From contig JBBIOZ010000080.1 of assembly GCA_037443105.1 (NCBI GenBank), positions 1 to 6,825 on the forward strand: a stretch of DNA of 6,825 nt, given 5' to 3'. Under the pieces are notes generated by a model that made no database searches, was not told where the DNA came from, and saw only the letters and a list, made by a program, of their open reading frames with translations. Below are positions 1 to 5,972 of the stretch, one piece after another. The DNA is from JAWCLZ01 sp037443105 (GTDB lineage: Archaea > Halobacteriota > JAWCLZ01). The position numbers were made by a program, and so were the translations under genes. Within the stretch, counting starts at the first letter, position 1; each line of letters opens with the position of its first letter.

Positions 1-336
1 AGAGAAGAATGGCGATGGAAACTTCTTATTCGTATGCCAGATTTTGTTAATTCAGGGATAGAAAAAGCAAGGGAAGAAGTCTTCAAAAAGAAAGAATGGA
101 ACTAATTAAGATTAATCAAGTTTCAAAAGATTAAGGAAGGCAAATGCGTTCAGATATTGCACATAGGACCATATTCGACAGAGCCAGAATCGTTAGCAAA
201 AATAAAAAAACTGGTGGAGCAGAAGAATCTTGTTGAGAATGGTTTTCACCACGAGATTTATCTTTCTGACCCACGAAAGGTCACTTCAGAAAAGATGAAG
301 ACCATTTTAAGGCAACCTGTGAAAGAAAGAGACTAG
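1..336 (+). pseudogene. GyrI-like small-molecule-binding domain protein, 3' part, interrupted by a stop
   Basis: Frame 1 gives about 110 codons that read as the C-terminal half of a GyrI-like effector-binding domain protein. The visible family blocks are EEWRWKLLIRMPDFV, then KEGKCVQILHIGPYS, and HHEIYLSDPRKVTSEKMKTI near the end, closing at TAG 334-336. The reading is broken by TAA at 103-105, between the RMPDFV block and the CVQILHIGPY block, where homologues continue without a break. The 5' end lies outside the window. GyrI-like domains bind small hydrophobic or cationic ligands, and some occur as stand-alone proteins, so this was probably a stress or detoxification protein. Its stop lies 5 nt before the next gene, which suggests one transcript. 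A single stop with no frameshift could also be a base-call error. Family assignment is confident; loss of function is likely but not certain. Confidence 0.75.
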
Positions 337-341
337 AAAAA

Positions 342-1055
342 ATGCAATGTGATGATCTTTTAAAGAGACTGAAATCCCTGTCTAGTGTCAGAGCCATAGA
401 AGGCATGGCTAAATATGGGATTACCGCCGAGAGAGCTTATGGTGTCTCAATTCCGGACTTAAGAAAGATTGCTAAGGAAATAGGAAAAAACCATGAACTT
501 GCTCAACAACTATGGAAATTGAATATCAGGGAAACTCGAATACTTGCTGGTATGATTGATGACCCTGAATTAGTGACTGAACAACAAATGGAAATATGGG
601 TAAAAGAGTTTGATAACTGGGAAATCTGCGACCAGGTGTGTCAGAATCTTTTTACCTATACTAAATTTGCTTATCAAAAAGCCATAGAATGGGGCGAAAG
701 AAATGAAGAATTCGTAAAAAGGGCAGGGTTTGCTTTAATGGCATGGTTAGCTTTTAAAGATAAAGAGGCAAAGGATGAACAATTTGAGAGATTTCTTCCA
801 ATCATAAAAAAAGAAGCTACTGATAATAGAAATTTTGTTAAGAAAGCAGTCAACTGGGCATTGAGGCAAATTGGAAAACGAAATATTGGCTTGAATATAA
901 AAGCAATTGAAACTGCAAAAGAGATTCAAAAGATAGAATCTAAAAGTGCTAAATGGATTGCTCAAGATGCAATCAAGGAATTAACAAGCGATGCAATCCA
1001 AGAAAGATTAAAAAAGGTAGATAATAACGCCAAGAAAAGGATTAATAATTTGTAA
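342..1055 (+). CDS. AlkD-like DNA alkylation repair protein (HEAT-repeat glycosylase family)
   Basis: This 237-residue protein is made almost wholly of alpha-helical HEAT-like repeats of the DNA alkylation repair family (COG4912/AlkD). Bacillus AlkD excises cationic alkylated bases such as 3-methyladenine and 7-methylguanine without flipping the base, using an Asp and stacking Trp residues. Equivalents are visible: W93 and D97 in FDNWEICDQVC have the same spacing as AlkD W109/D113. R127 lies in VKRAGFALMAW. W172 lies in NFVKKAVNWALRQIGKRN and corresponds to AlkD W187. The C-terminus, with WIAQDAIKELTSDAIQERL, is also family-typical, and length is normal. The ATG at 342 is the first in frame after the upstream gene ends; no strong Shine-Dalgarno precedes it, so translation may be coupled to the broken gene 5 nt upstream. 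It is the only intact gene of this cluster. The cytosolic repair role is inferred from family and residues. Confidence 0.88.
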   Translation: MQCDDLLKRLKSLSSVRAIEGMAKYGITAERAYGVSIPDLRKIAKEIGKNHELAQQLWKLNIRETRILAGMIDDPELVTEQQMEIWVKEFDNWEICDQVCQNLFTYTKFAYQKAIEWGERNEEFVKRAGFALMAWLAFKDKEAKDEQFERFLPIIKKEATDNRNFVKKAVNWALRQIGKRNIGLNIKAIETAKEIQKIESKSAKWIAQDAIKELTSDAIQERLKKVDNNAKKRINNL

Positions 1056-1072
1056 AAAATGGAGAAGTAACC

Positions 1073-1945
1073 ATGAACTTAAACCAAGAAAGAGATGGTC
1101 TGACTGCGGCCGAATAGACTGAATTTGAAAATTCTGAGACAGAATTGTCCGTATTCCAACCCTATGATTCAGAATATGACTATCTCAAGGAGGTCCAAGA
1201 GCTCGACGTAGACTCTGTCATAAAGGATTTGAAGGAGTTGATGAGGAATTCGCAGGACTGGTGGCCTGCCGATTTTGGACCTTATGGCCCGCTTTTTATC
1301 CCCTTTCGTAGCACAGTGCTGGGAGTTATAGAATCCACGATGGCAGGGGTGGAGCGAGGAATAGAAGCATAAAAATTTCCTCCAAGAATAAACTGGCCTG
1401 ACAATATAGGGCTTGATAAAGGCAATAAGGTTGCTGTGGCCCATAAAAAAGAAGTATGGAAGAAAACTCTCTTGGGCAGACCTGGTCATTCTCGCTGGAA
1501 CCGTTGCACTAGAAGATATGGGTGTAAAACTTCTTGGTTTTTCTCTCGGAAGAGAGGATATCTACGCCTGATGAAAGCCTGACTAGGGAAAAAGGAGGAA
1601 ATGCTTACAATCAAGGAACGCTTTAAAGAGGGAGAGCTCGAGAAACCCTATGCCGCAACAGAGATGGGGCTGATTTACGTTAATCCTGAAGGTCCAGAGG
1701 AAAGCCAGATCCAGTTACATCTGCCAAAGAAATCAGGGCTGCCTTTGCCAGGATAGGTATGAATGAAGAGACTGTAGCTCTGATTGCCGGCGGTCATGCC
1801 TTTGGGAAAACCCAGGTGCTGGAACCAGTAAAGAACTGTGACCTGACCCAAGTTCTTCACCGATAGAGAAATGGGTCTTGGTTGGAAATATAACTATAAA
1901 AGTGGCAGAGGTCCTAACACCTACACATCTGGATTTGAAGTCATA
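1073..1945 (+). pseudogene. katG: catalase-peroxidase (KatG), degraded and 3'-truncated
   Basis: Spread over all three frames is roughly the first 40% of a catalase-peroxidase, the bifunctional haem enzyme that removes hydrogen peroxide. The start is intact: GGAG at 1061-1064 lies 8 nt before ATG 1073, 18 nt after the alkylation repair gene. An in-frame TAG follows at 1115-1117. The same frame then gives SQDWWPADFGPYGPLFI. The distal haem motif RMAWH that should follow is destroyed near 1300-1315 by a frameshift. Homology continues as SYRIHDGRGGA (from 1321), KFPPRINWPDN (near 1373), LWPIKKKYGRKLSWADL (from 1434), EKPYAATEMGLIYVNPEGP (to about 1700), PDPVTSAKEIRAAFAR (from 1705) and EMGLGWKYNYKSGRG (from 1868). 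The proximal haem His survives in AGGHAFGKT (codon 1795-1797). Similarity stops near 1945 and the C-terminal half is absent. At least five frameshifts rule out sequencing error alone. Confidence 0.9.
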
Positions 1946-2053
1946 TGCCAGCTTTCTCCGCCTTGCTTTTCCAATTAAAACTATGCGGGGAGTGAGATTT
2001 GAACTCACGAACCCCTACGGGACAGGGTCCTAAGCCCTGCGCCTTTAGTCAAA

Positions 2054-2071
2054 GAGAAACCTAGGTTTCTC
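2054..2071. repeat. perfect 18-bp palindrome inside the tRNA intron
   Basis: GAGAAACCTAGGTTTCTC is its own reverse complement. It is the third member of a hairpin series with the same core (GAGAAC..GTTCTC) at 2079-2102 (10-bp stem, 4-nt loop) and 2139-2159 (9-bp stem). A fourth, imperfect hairpin with a different sequence lies at 2108-2131. All four can form together with the splice motif. Confidence 0.85.
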
Positions 2072-2075
2072 CTTT

Positions 2076-2110
2076 TTAAGAGGAGAACCATAGTTCTCCT
2101 CTATTGACCT
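2076..2110 (-). repeat. intron direct repeat, internal copy (unit B)
   Basis: This 35-nt stretch nearly repeats 2134-2169: each starts (RNA strand) AGGTCAATA, continues AGGAGAAC and ends GGTTCTCCTCTTAA, with one indel and two or three substitutions between copies. The offset is 59 nt. Because the other copy spans the exon-intron junction, this one contains a duplicate of the last bases of the 5' exon. Confidence 0.85.
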
Positions 2111-2133
2111 CTTCCTAGTGCAAGGGAGAGGAG

Positions 2134-2169
2134 TTAAGAGGAGAACCGTAGGTTCTCCTTTATTGACCT
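2134..2169 (-). repeat. intron direct repeat spanning the 5' splice junction (unit A)
   Basis: The 36-nt partner of unit B. It begins in the tRNA exon (AGGTCAA, 2169-2163) and runs into the intron through a hairpin with a perfect 9-bp stem (2139-2147 with 2151-2159, 3-nt loop). The repeat suggests that the intron grew by tandem duplication including exon bases. Confidence 0.85.
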
Positions 2170-2214
2170 GGCTTGGCAATCCCCGCGCAAAATGGAATAT
2201 ATTTGCTGCCATGA

Positions 2215-2222
2215 TATTTAAA
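2215..2222 (-). promoter_or_regulatory. TATA box of the tRNA-Leu gene
   Basis: TTTAAATA on the minus strand is centred about 32 nt before the tRNA 5' end at 2186. That would start transcription a few bases upstream of the mature end. No other gene on this strand starts here. A second A/T element (2195-2203) is too close to the gene to serve. Confidence 0.5.
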
Positions 2223-2258
2223 CTGATTTCATGTATCAATTATTATCAATCCAATCAA

Positions 2259-2357
2259 TTATATCAATCCCTTCCTCCAAAATAAAGCAATCATCGTGAT
2301 TATAGCGATCAATATCAATATCGCTAGCAGTATTTTATAGTAGATTTCACGAGTCAT
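2259..2357 (-). CDS. possible 32-residue single-pass membrane peptide
   Basis: An ATG at 2357 opens 32 codons ending in TAA (2261-2259). The peptide starts MTREIYYK, has a strongly hydrophobic stretch of about 19 residues rich in Ile and Leu (roughly residues 9-27), and ends WRKGLI. This is a plausible single transmembrane helix with a basic end. It follows ilvD on the same strand after a 95-nt gap and precedes the tRNA. No good Shine-Dalgarno is seen (only AAGGA about 14 nt upstream), and no family is recognised. In AT-rich DNA, Ile/Leu-rich short frames arise by chance, so this is a candidate only. Confidence 0.35.
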   Translation of the reverse strand: MTREIYYKILLAILILIAIITMIALFWRKGLI

Positions 2358-2428
2358 TGCTGTATTTATTCCTTTTATTCGATTCCTTGGTTATTAATTC
2401 TTTTACTAAGTTATTATTTCCTTTTACG

Positions 2429-2466
2429 TAGAATACTTTTACTTTTTACTTTTTACTTTAGAATAC
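2429..2466. repeat. heptamer tandem repeat at the ilvD 3' end
   Basis: The plus strand reads ACTTTTT about three times in a row, flanked on both sides by TAGAATAC (2429-2436 and 2459-2466). The right copy lies in the last codons of ilvD and the ilvD stop codon lies inside the repeat run, so the tract marks the gene's 3' boundary. It may be slippage or a small duplication. On the ilvD strand the run is A-rich, so it does not look like a poly-T archaeal terminator. Confidence 0.6.
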
Positions 2467-4099
2467 CACCCTCACTTGCCGAACTCACAGCTTTTGCATA
2501 TCTTTCGAGATAACCCTTCAATGCACGCATCGGTGGCTTCCATCTTTTTCGCCTCGCAGCAATTTCAGCGGAGCTTAGCTTCAGTTCAATTTTTCTCTGA
2601 GGGATATCGATGGAAATGATATCGCCATCCTCCACAAGCGCGATCAATCCGCCATCTATGGCTTCAGGTGATATATGACCTATACAAGGTCCCCTCGTAC
2701 CACCGGAAAATCTTCCATCAGTTATCAGAGCTACCGAATCGCTCAATCCCATTCCAGCGATCGCAGAAGTTGGAGTGAGCATTTCAGGCATTCCAGGAGC
2801 GCCTTTCAATCCAACGTAGCGTATCACAATAACGCTGCCTTTTTCAATCCTGCCATTCACGATTGCCTCAACCGCTGCTTCTTCTGAGTCAAACACTCTT
2901 GCCCTTCCCTCAAATTTAAGCATTTTTTGATCCACGGCCGCTGTTTTAACAACCGCTCCTTTTTCTGCGAGATTTCCATATAATATCGAAATGCCACCAG
3001 TTGCACTGTAAGGGTTGTTCAGCGGCCTTATGATCTCCTCATCGTAGATCTCTGCTTGATCAGCAATTTCGTGGATTCTCTTTCCGCTAACGGTTCTTTC
3101 GTCGTTCAGCAATTCTTTAGCTCGCTTTAAAATTGCAGGAACTCCTCCGGCCTCATCTAGGTCTTTCATTGTATATGCTCCTGCTGGATTCAGCCTACAT
3201 ATATTTGGTGTTCTTCTACTTATGCTGTCAAATAGGTCAAGTTGGATATCTATATTTATTTCATTCGCAATTGCAGGGAGGTGAAGAATGGTATTTGTGG
3301 AACCGCCGATCAGCATATCCACAGTTATGGCATTTTCAAAGGATTCCTTGGTTACAATTTTACTTGGAGTAATGTTTTCCTTAACGAGTTCCACTATTCG
3401 CTTTCCACTTTCTCTCGCGATTTCTCTCTTTCGAGTGCTCACAGCGCTGGCCGTGGCACAGTACGGTAAGGAGAGACCCAGCACTTCGGTGAGAATTTGC
3501 ATGGTATTCGCTGTGTAAAGTCCTTGGCAGCTGCCACAGGTTGGGCAGGCTCTCTCTTCTATAAGCTTTAGCTCTGCCTCGCTTATTTCTCCACTTAATA
3601 CTCTGCCAACGCCTTCAAATACCGAAAGAAGCGTGAGCTCTTTCCCTTTGAATTTGCCTGGAAGCATCGGGCCGCCTGTTACGAAAATTGCTGGCAGATC
3701 AAGTCTAAGAGCAGCCATCAGCATGCCTGGTACAATCTTGTCGCAGGAACAGATGCAGACAAGACCATCAAAACAGTGAGCTTGCACCATGAGTTCAATG
3801 GAATCTGCGATAACTTCTCTAGATGGAAGAGAGTATTTCATCCCGCTGTGCCCCATTGCTATACCATCGCATATTCCAATGGTTCCAAATTCAAATGGAA
3901 CTCCCCCTGCCAGGCGTATTCCGGCTTTCACATTTTCAGCGAGTTCTCTTAAATGAAAGTGTCCTGGGACAATTTCATTCCAAGCATTCGCGATGCCAAT
4001 GAAGGGAAGGTCGAGTTCTTCGTCTGTAAGTCCGCTTGATTTGAGCAATGCACGATGAGGTGCACGGATTAAGCCTTTTTTAATTATATCGCTGCCCAT
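2453..4099 (-). CDS. ilvD: dihydroxy-acid dehydratase
   Basis: At 548 residues this is a full-length IlvD/Edd family dehydratase. It converts 2,3-dihydroxy-isovalerate and 2,3-dihydroxy-3-methylvalerate to the 2-oxo acids that precede valine, leucine and isoleucine. Motifs appear in order: NEIVPGHFHLREL (about 41-53), GICDGIAMGHSGMKYSLPSRE (75-95), CSCDKIVPGM (117-126), ACPTCGSCQGLYTANTM (184-200), IGGSTNT (264-270) and the C-terminal DGRFSGGTRGPCIGHISPEA. C119 and C191 match conserved Fe-S cluster cysteines, and D120/K121 match the Mg site. The position that is Cys in the 2Fe-2S type (NEITPC) is Gly46 here, as in E. coli IlvD; C77 may contribute. These features favour the E. coli-like class, by inference. 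The ATG is chosen because the family N-terminus (IKKGLIRAPHRALL) starts at once. No other ilv gene lies in the window. Confidence 0.97.
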   Translation of the reverse strand: MGSDIIKKGLIRAPHRALLKSSGLTDEELDLPFIGIANAWNEIVPGHFHLRELAENVKAGIRLAGGVPFEFGTIGICDGIAMGHSGMKYSLPSREVIADSIELMVQAHCFDGLVCICSCDKIVPGMLMAALRLDLPAIFVTGGPMLPGKFKGKELTLLSVFEGVGRVLSGEISEAELKLIEERACPTCGSCQGLYTANTMQILTEVLGLSLPYCATASAVSTRKREIARESGKRIVELVKENITPSKIVTKESFENAITVDMLIGGSTNTILHLPAIANEINIDIQLDLFDSISRRTPNICRLNPAGAYTMKDLDEAGGVPAILKRAKELLNDERTVSGKRIHEIADQAEIYDEEIIRPLNNPYSATGGISILYGNLAEKGAVVKTAAVDQKMLKFEGRARVFDSEEAAVEAIVNGRIEKGSVIVIRYVGLKGAPGMPEMLTPTSAIAGMGLSDSVALITDGRFSGGTRGPCIGHISPEAIDGGLIALVEDGDIISIDIPQRKIELKLSSAEIAARRKRWKPPMRALKGYLERYAKAVSSASEGGILK

Positions 4100-4123
4100 G
4101 ATTTAGAAAGAAGGAATCCAAAG

Positions 4124-4131
4124 TATAAAAA
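4124..4131 (-). promoter_or_regulatory. TATA box of ilvD, probably leaderless
   Basis: TTTTTATA on the minus strand lies about 25-28 nt before the ilvD ATG (4099), so transcription should begin at or within a few bases of the start codon. The short gap contains no Shine-Dalgarno sequence, which agrees with a leaderless mRNA. Confidence 0.65.
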
Positions 4132-4153
4132 TTTGCATTTTTTAACCGTCAAG

Positions 4154-4161
4154 TTTTTATA
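4154..4161 (+). promoter_or_regulatory. TATA box of the thermosome gene
   Basis: TTTTTATA on the plus strand predicts a start near 4183 and a leader of about 30 nt, enough to include the ribosome site at 4204-4209. It lies back to back with the ilvD TATA box, 22 nt away, so the two basal complexes could interfere. A later A/T motif (4186-4192) would leave almost no leader and was not preferred. Confidence 0.6.
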
Positions 4162-4203
4162 GAACCATAAACCTATCATTTCTCTTATAAATCACGTAAT
4201 TCT

Positions 4204-4209
4204 GGAGGG
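4204..4209 (+). promoter_or_regulatory. Shine-Dalgarno site that fixes the TTG start
   Basis: GGAGGG ends 7 nt before TTG at 4217. The next in-frame ATG (codon 27) would remove conserved N-terminal residues, so this site supports the TTG start. Confidence 0.85.
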
Positions 4210-4216
4210 ATATAGA

Positions 4217-5866
4217 TTGGCGGATCAGCAAGTACAACCAATAATAATTTTGAAAGAAGGAAGCCAGAGAACTCGTGGTAGAGAAGCGCAGAGCATGAAT
4301 ATCCTCGCTGCAAAAACTGTTGCACAGGCAGTTCGCACCACACTTGGCCCTAGAGGGATGGATAAAATGCTAGTTGACTCCATGGGTGATGTGGTGATTA
4401 CTAATGATGGCGCTACGATTTTGAAGGAAATGGACATAGAGCATCCTGCAGCGAAGATGATGGTTGAAATTGCGAAGACGCAGGATGAGGAAGCTGGAGA
4501 TGGCACTACCACAGCAGTTGTGCTAGCTGGCGAGCTGCTTACGAAAGCAGAGGAGCTATTGAATCAAGAAATCCACCCCACAGTGATAGTGTCAGGCTAT
4601 CAAATGGCGGCTCAAAAGGCACAGGAAATCCTTAACGCTATTGCCATACCAGTTTCAGAGGAGGATGAAGCACTGTTGAAAAAAATTGCTATCACTGCTA
4701 TGAGCAGCAAAGGAACTCAAGCTGCAAGCGAGAGATTGGCTGAACTCAGCGTTAAAGCAGTGAAAAAAGTGGCAGAGAGAGAGGGGGATAAGATCAAAGT
4801 AGACATCGATAATATCAAAATTGAAAAGGTTAGTGGAGCTGGAATCGCAGATTCACAGCTTATCGATGGTATAATAATAGATAAAGAGAGGGCGCATCCA
4901 GGTATGCCCAAGCTTGTGAAAAATGCTAGGATAGCCTTGATTGGAGAGGCTCTGGAGCATAAAAAAACAGAGGTAGACGCTGAAATTTCAATTACCTCTC
5001 CTGAACAGCTTAAAGCATTCCTCGATGAAGAAGAGAAAATACTCAAGGGCAAGGTTGAAAAAATCAAGCAGTGCGGTGCAAATGTATTGGTATGCCAGAA
5101 GGACATTGACGATATAGCCAAGCATTACCTTGCTAAAGCAGGCATCTATGCAATTAAGCAGGTTAAAAAGAGCGATATTGAAAAACTCGCAAAAGCGAGC
5201 GGAGGAAGAATAATTCAAACAGTTGCAGAACTCAGCGAAAGTGACCTCGGAGAAGCTGAAATTGTTGAGGAAAGAAAGATCGGAGATAAAACCTTGACAT
5301 TTATAGAAAAATGCAAAAATCCTAGAGCAGTTTCACTGTTATTGAGGGGAGGTACGGAGCACGTTGTGGATGAAACTGAGAGAGCAGTTCACGATGCTCT
5401 GCGCGTGGTTAGCGTAACACTCGAGGATAAGAAAATCGTTGCAGGTGGAGGTGCTCCCGAGGTTGAGGTTGCACTGCGCCTTAGAAATTATGCTGCAACT
5501 ATAGGCGGGAGGCAGCAGCTTGCAATTGAAGCTTTTGCTGATGCAATGGAAATAATTCCACGCTCTTTATCGGAAAACGCTGGCTTGGATCCCATTGATA
5601 ACTTAGTTGAACTTCGATCTCAGCATGAGCGTGGTAATAAAACCGCCGGGCTCGATGTTTTTACAGGCAAGGTCGTGGATATGCTGCAGCAAAATGTAGT
5701 CGAACCGCTGAGGGTAAAAACTCAAGCAATAAAATCAGCCAGCGAGACTGCGAATATGATTTTGCGCATCGACGATGTGCTAGCTGCAGCCAAAGCAAAG
5801 ATGGTTGGGGAGGAGACACAGCCTCCAGGAATGCCGCCGCCGAAAGGGGGTTTTGAATCAGAGTAG
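4217..5866 (+). CDS. ths: thermosome subunit (group II chaperonin)
   Basis: At 549 residues this is a full-length archaeal CCT/TCP-1 type chaperonin subunit. Such subunits form double rings that fold cytosolic proteins, using ATP and a built-in lid. The N-terminus QPIIILKEGSQRTRGREAQSMNI is family-typical. ATP-site motifs are TLGPRGMDKMLV (42-53), NDGATIL (63-69, with D64) and GDGTTTAVVLAGELL (94-108, with D95). GGGAPEVEVALRLR begins at about residue 410, where the family keeps its catalytic Asp/Glu region. The middle, about 200-375, is the apical substrate-binding and lid domain. The C-tail (QPPGMPPPKGGFESE) is short, with only traces of the usual Gly-Met repeats. The start is TTG behind a strong ribosome site. 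Alpha versus beta type cannot be told. It lies upstream of the rRNA operon, separated by its own terminator. Confidence 0.97.
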   Translation: MADQQVQPIIILKEGSQRTRGREAQSMNILAAKTVAQAVRTTLGPRGMDKMLVDSMGDVVITNDGATILKEMDIEHPAAKMMVEIAKTQDEEAGDGTTTAVVLAGELLTKAEELLNQEIHPTVIVSGYQMAAQKAQEILNAIAIPVSEEDEALLKKIAITAMSSKGTQAASERLAELSVKAVKKVAEREGDKIKVDIDNIKIEKVSGAGIADSQLIDGIIIDKERAHPGMPKLVKNARIALIGEALEHKKTEVDAEISITSPEQLKAFLDEEEKILKGKVEKIKQCGANVLVCQKDIDDIAKHYLAKAGIYAIKQVKKSDIEKLAKASGGRIIQTVAELSESDLGEAEIVEERKIGDKTLTFIEKCKNPRAVSLLLRGGTEHVVDETERAVHDALRVVSVTLEDKKIVAGGGAPEVEVALRLRNYAATIGGRQQLAIEAFADAMEIIPRSLSENAGLDPIDNLVELRSQHERGNKTAGLDVFTGKVVDMLQQNVVEPLRVKTQAIKSASETANMILRIDDVLAAAKAKMVGEETQPPGMPPPKGGFESE

Positions 5867-5877
5867 ATCTTCACCAT

Positions 5878-5897
5878 CTCTTATCCTTTAATTTTTA
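5878..5897 (+). terminator. T-rich terminator after the thermosome gene
   Basis: A pyrimidine/T-rich run ending in ATTTTT begins 12 nt after the stop. Archaeal RNA polymerase commonly stops at such runs without a hairpin. It would separate the chaperonin transcript from the rRNA promoters. Confidence 0.5.
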
Positions 5898-5930
5898 AAT
5901 AAAAATAAAAAACCAATTTGGGATGCGGAC

Positions 5931-5944
5931 AGAAGTATTATATA
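5931..5944 (+). promoter_or_regulatory. upstream rRNA promoter P1
   Basis: AGAAGTATTATATA combines a BRE-like purine element with a TATA box. It matches 12 of 14 bases with the element 42 nt downstream. It predicts initiation near 5967. Confidence 0.6.
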
Positions 5945-5972
5945 ATCGCCATTACAATATTCATAACTAGGC

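Larger units (their letters stand above)
2045..2162 (-). other. tRNA intron at a non-canonical D-loop position with bulge-helix-bulge splice motif
   Basis: On the RNA strand, exon GGTC (2168-2165) pairs with intron GACT (2050-2047), one G-U pair included, making a 4-bp central helix. On one side is the 3-nt bulge AAT (2164-2162); on the other the 3-nt bulge AAA (2046-2044). The inner helix is AAA (2161-2159) with TTT (2053-2051). The outer helix is GCC of the D-stem (2177-2175) or the second GCC (2172-2170) with GGC (2043-2041). Archaeal splicing endonuclease normally cuts after the second base of each bulge. That leaves GGTCAA joined to AGGCG, the usual leucine D-loop. Most archaeal tRNA introns sit at 37/38 in the anticodon loop; D-loop introns are much less common. 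No C/D-box guide signature was seen inside. The alternative is a mobile insertion, which fits the exact tRNA restoration less well. Confidence 0.8.
1984..2186 (-). tRNA. tRNA-Leu(UAG) interrupted by a 118-nt intron in the D-loop
   Basis: The 5' exon is 2186-2163 (24 nt) and the 3' exon 2044-1984 (61 nt), giving an 85-nt class II tRNA. The acceptor halves GCGGGGA and TCCCCGC pair perfectly, with discriminator A73 at 1984 and no encoded CCA. The D-stem is GCC/GGC, with the loop containing AAGCCAGGTCAAA after joining. The anticodon arm is CAGGG, loop CTTAGGA, CCCTG, with anticodon TAG. A long variable arm (CCC, GTA, GGG) identifies leucine together with A73. The T-arm is GTGAG, TTCAAAT, CTCAC. 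The anticodon reads CUA and, depending on modification, other CUN codons. The only interruption is in the D-loop between A21 and A22. The gene lies between the decayed katG and the ilvD side, convergent with katG. The tRNA identity is very secure; that it is functional depends on intron removal. Confidence 0.93.

Noticed and set aside
1115..1117. UAG in katG read as pyrrolysine
   Set aside because: The gene is broken by many frameshifts and truncation as well, so recoding explains nothing.
1169..1489. 106-codon minus-strand reading frame
   Set aside because: It is antisense to clear KatG homology; its openness follows from that sequence.
1733..2008. 91-codon minus-strand frame reaching into the tRNA
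   Set aside because: It overlaps the KatG proximal-haem segment and the tRNA T-arm, both better explained on their own.
2042..2162. Mobile element insertion with target duplication TAAAGG at both ends
   Set aside because: Clean excision at that duplication would leave three extra D-loop bases. The bulge-helix-bulge cut gives the standard tRNA exactly, and no transposase or terminal inverted repeats are seen.
2045..2162. C/D-box guide RNA within the intron, as in some archaeal tRNA-Trp introns
   Set aside because: No RTGATGA with paired CTGA boxes could be found on the RNA strand.
2045..2186. CRISPR-like array from the repeated hairpins
   Set aside because: Only three copies, unequal, with spacing of about 8 and 37 nt; they lie within a tRNA whose ends define the insert.
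2045..2239. 64-codon minus-strand reading frame
   Set aside because: It runs through the tRNA 5' exon and intron hairpins and has no recognisable protein features.
4717..5121. 134-codon minus-strand frame in the chaperonin gene
   Set aside because: Antisense shadow of the thermosome apical domain; Ser/Leu-rich composition with no family features.
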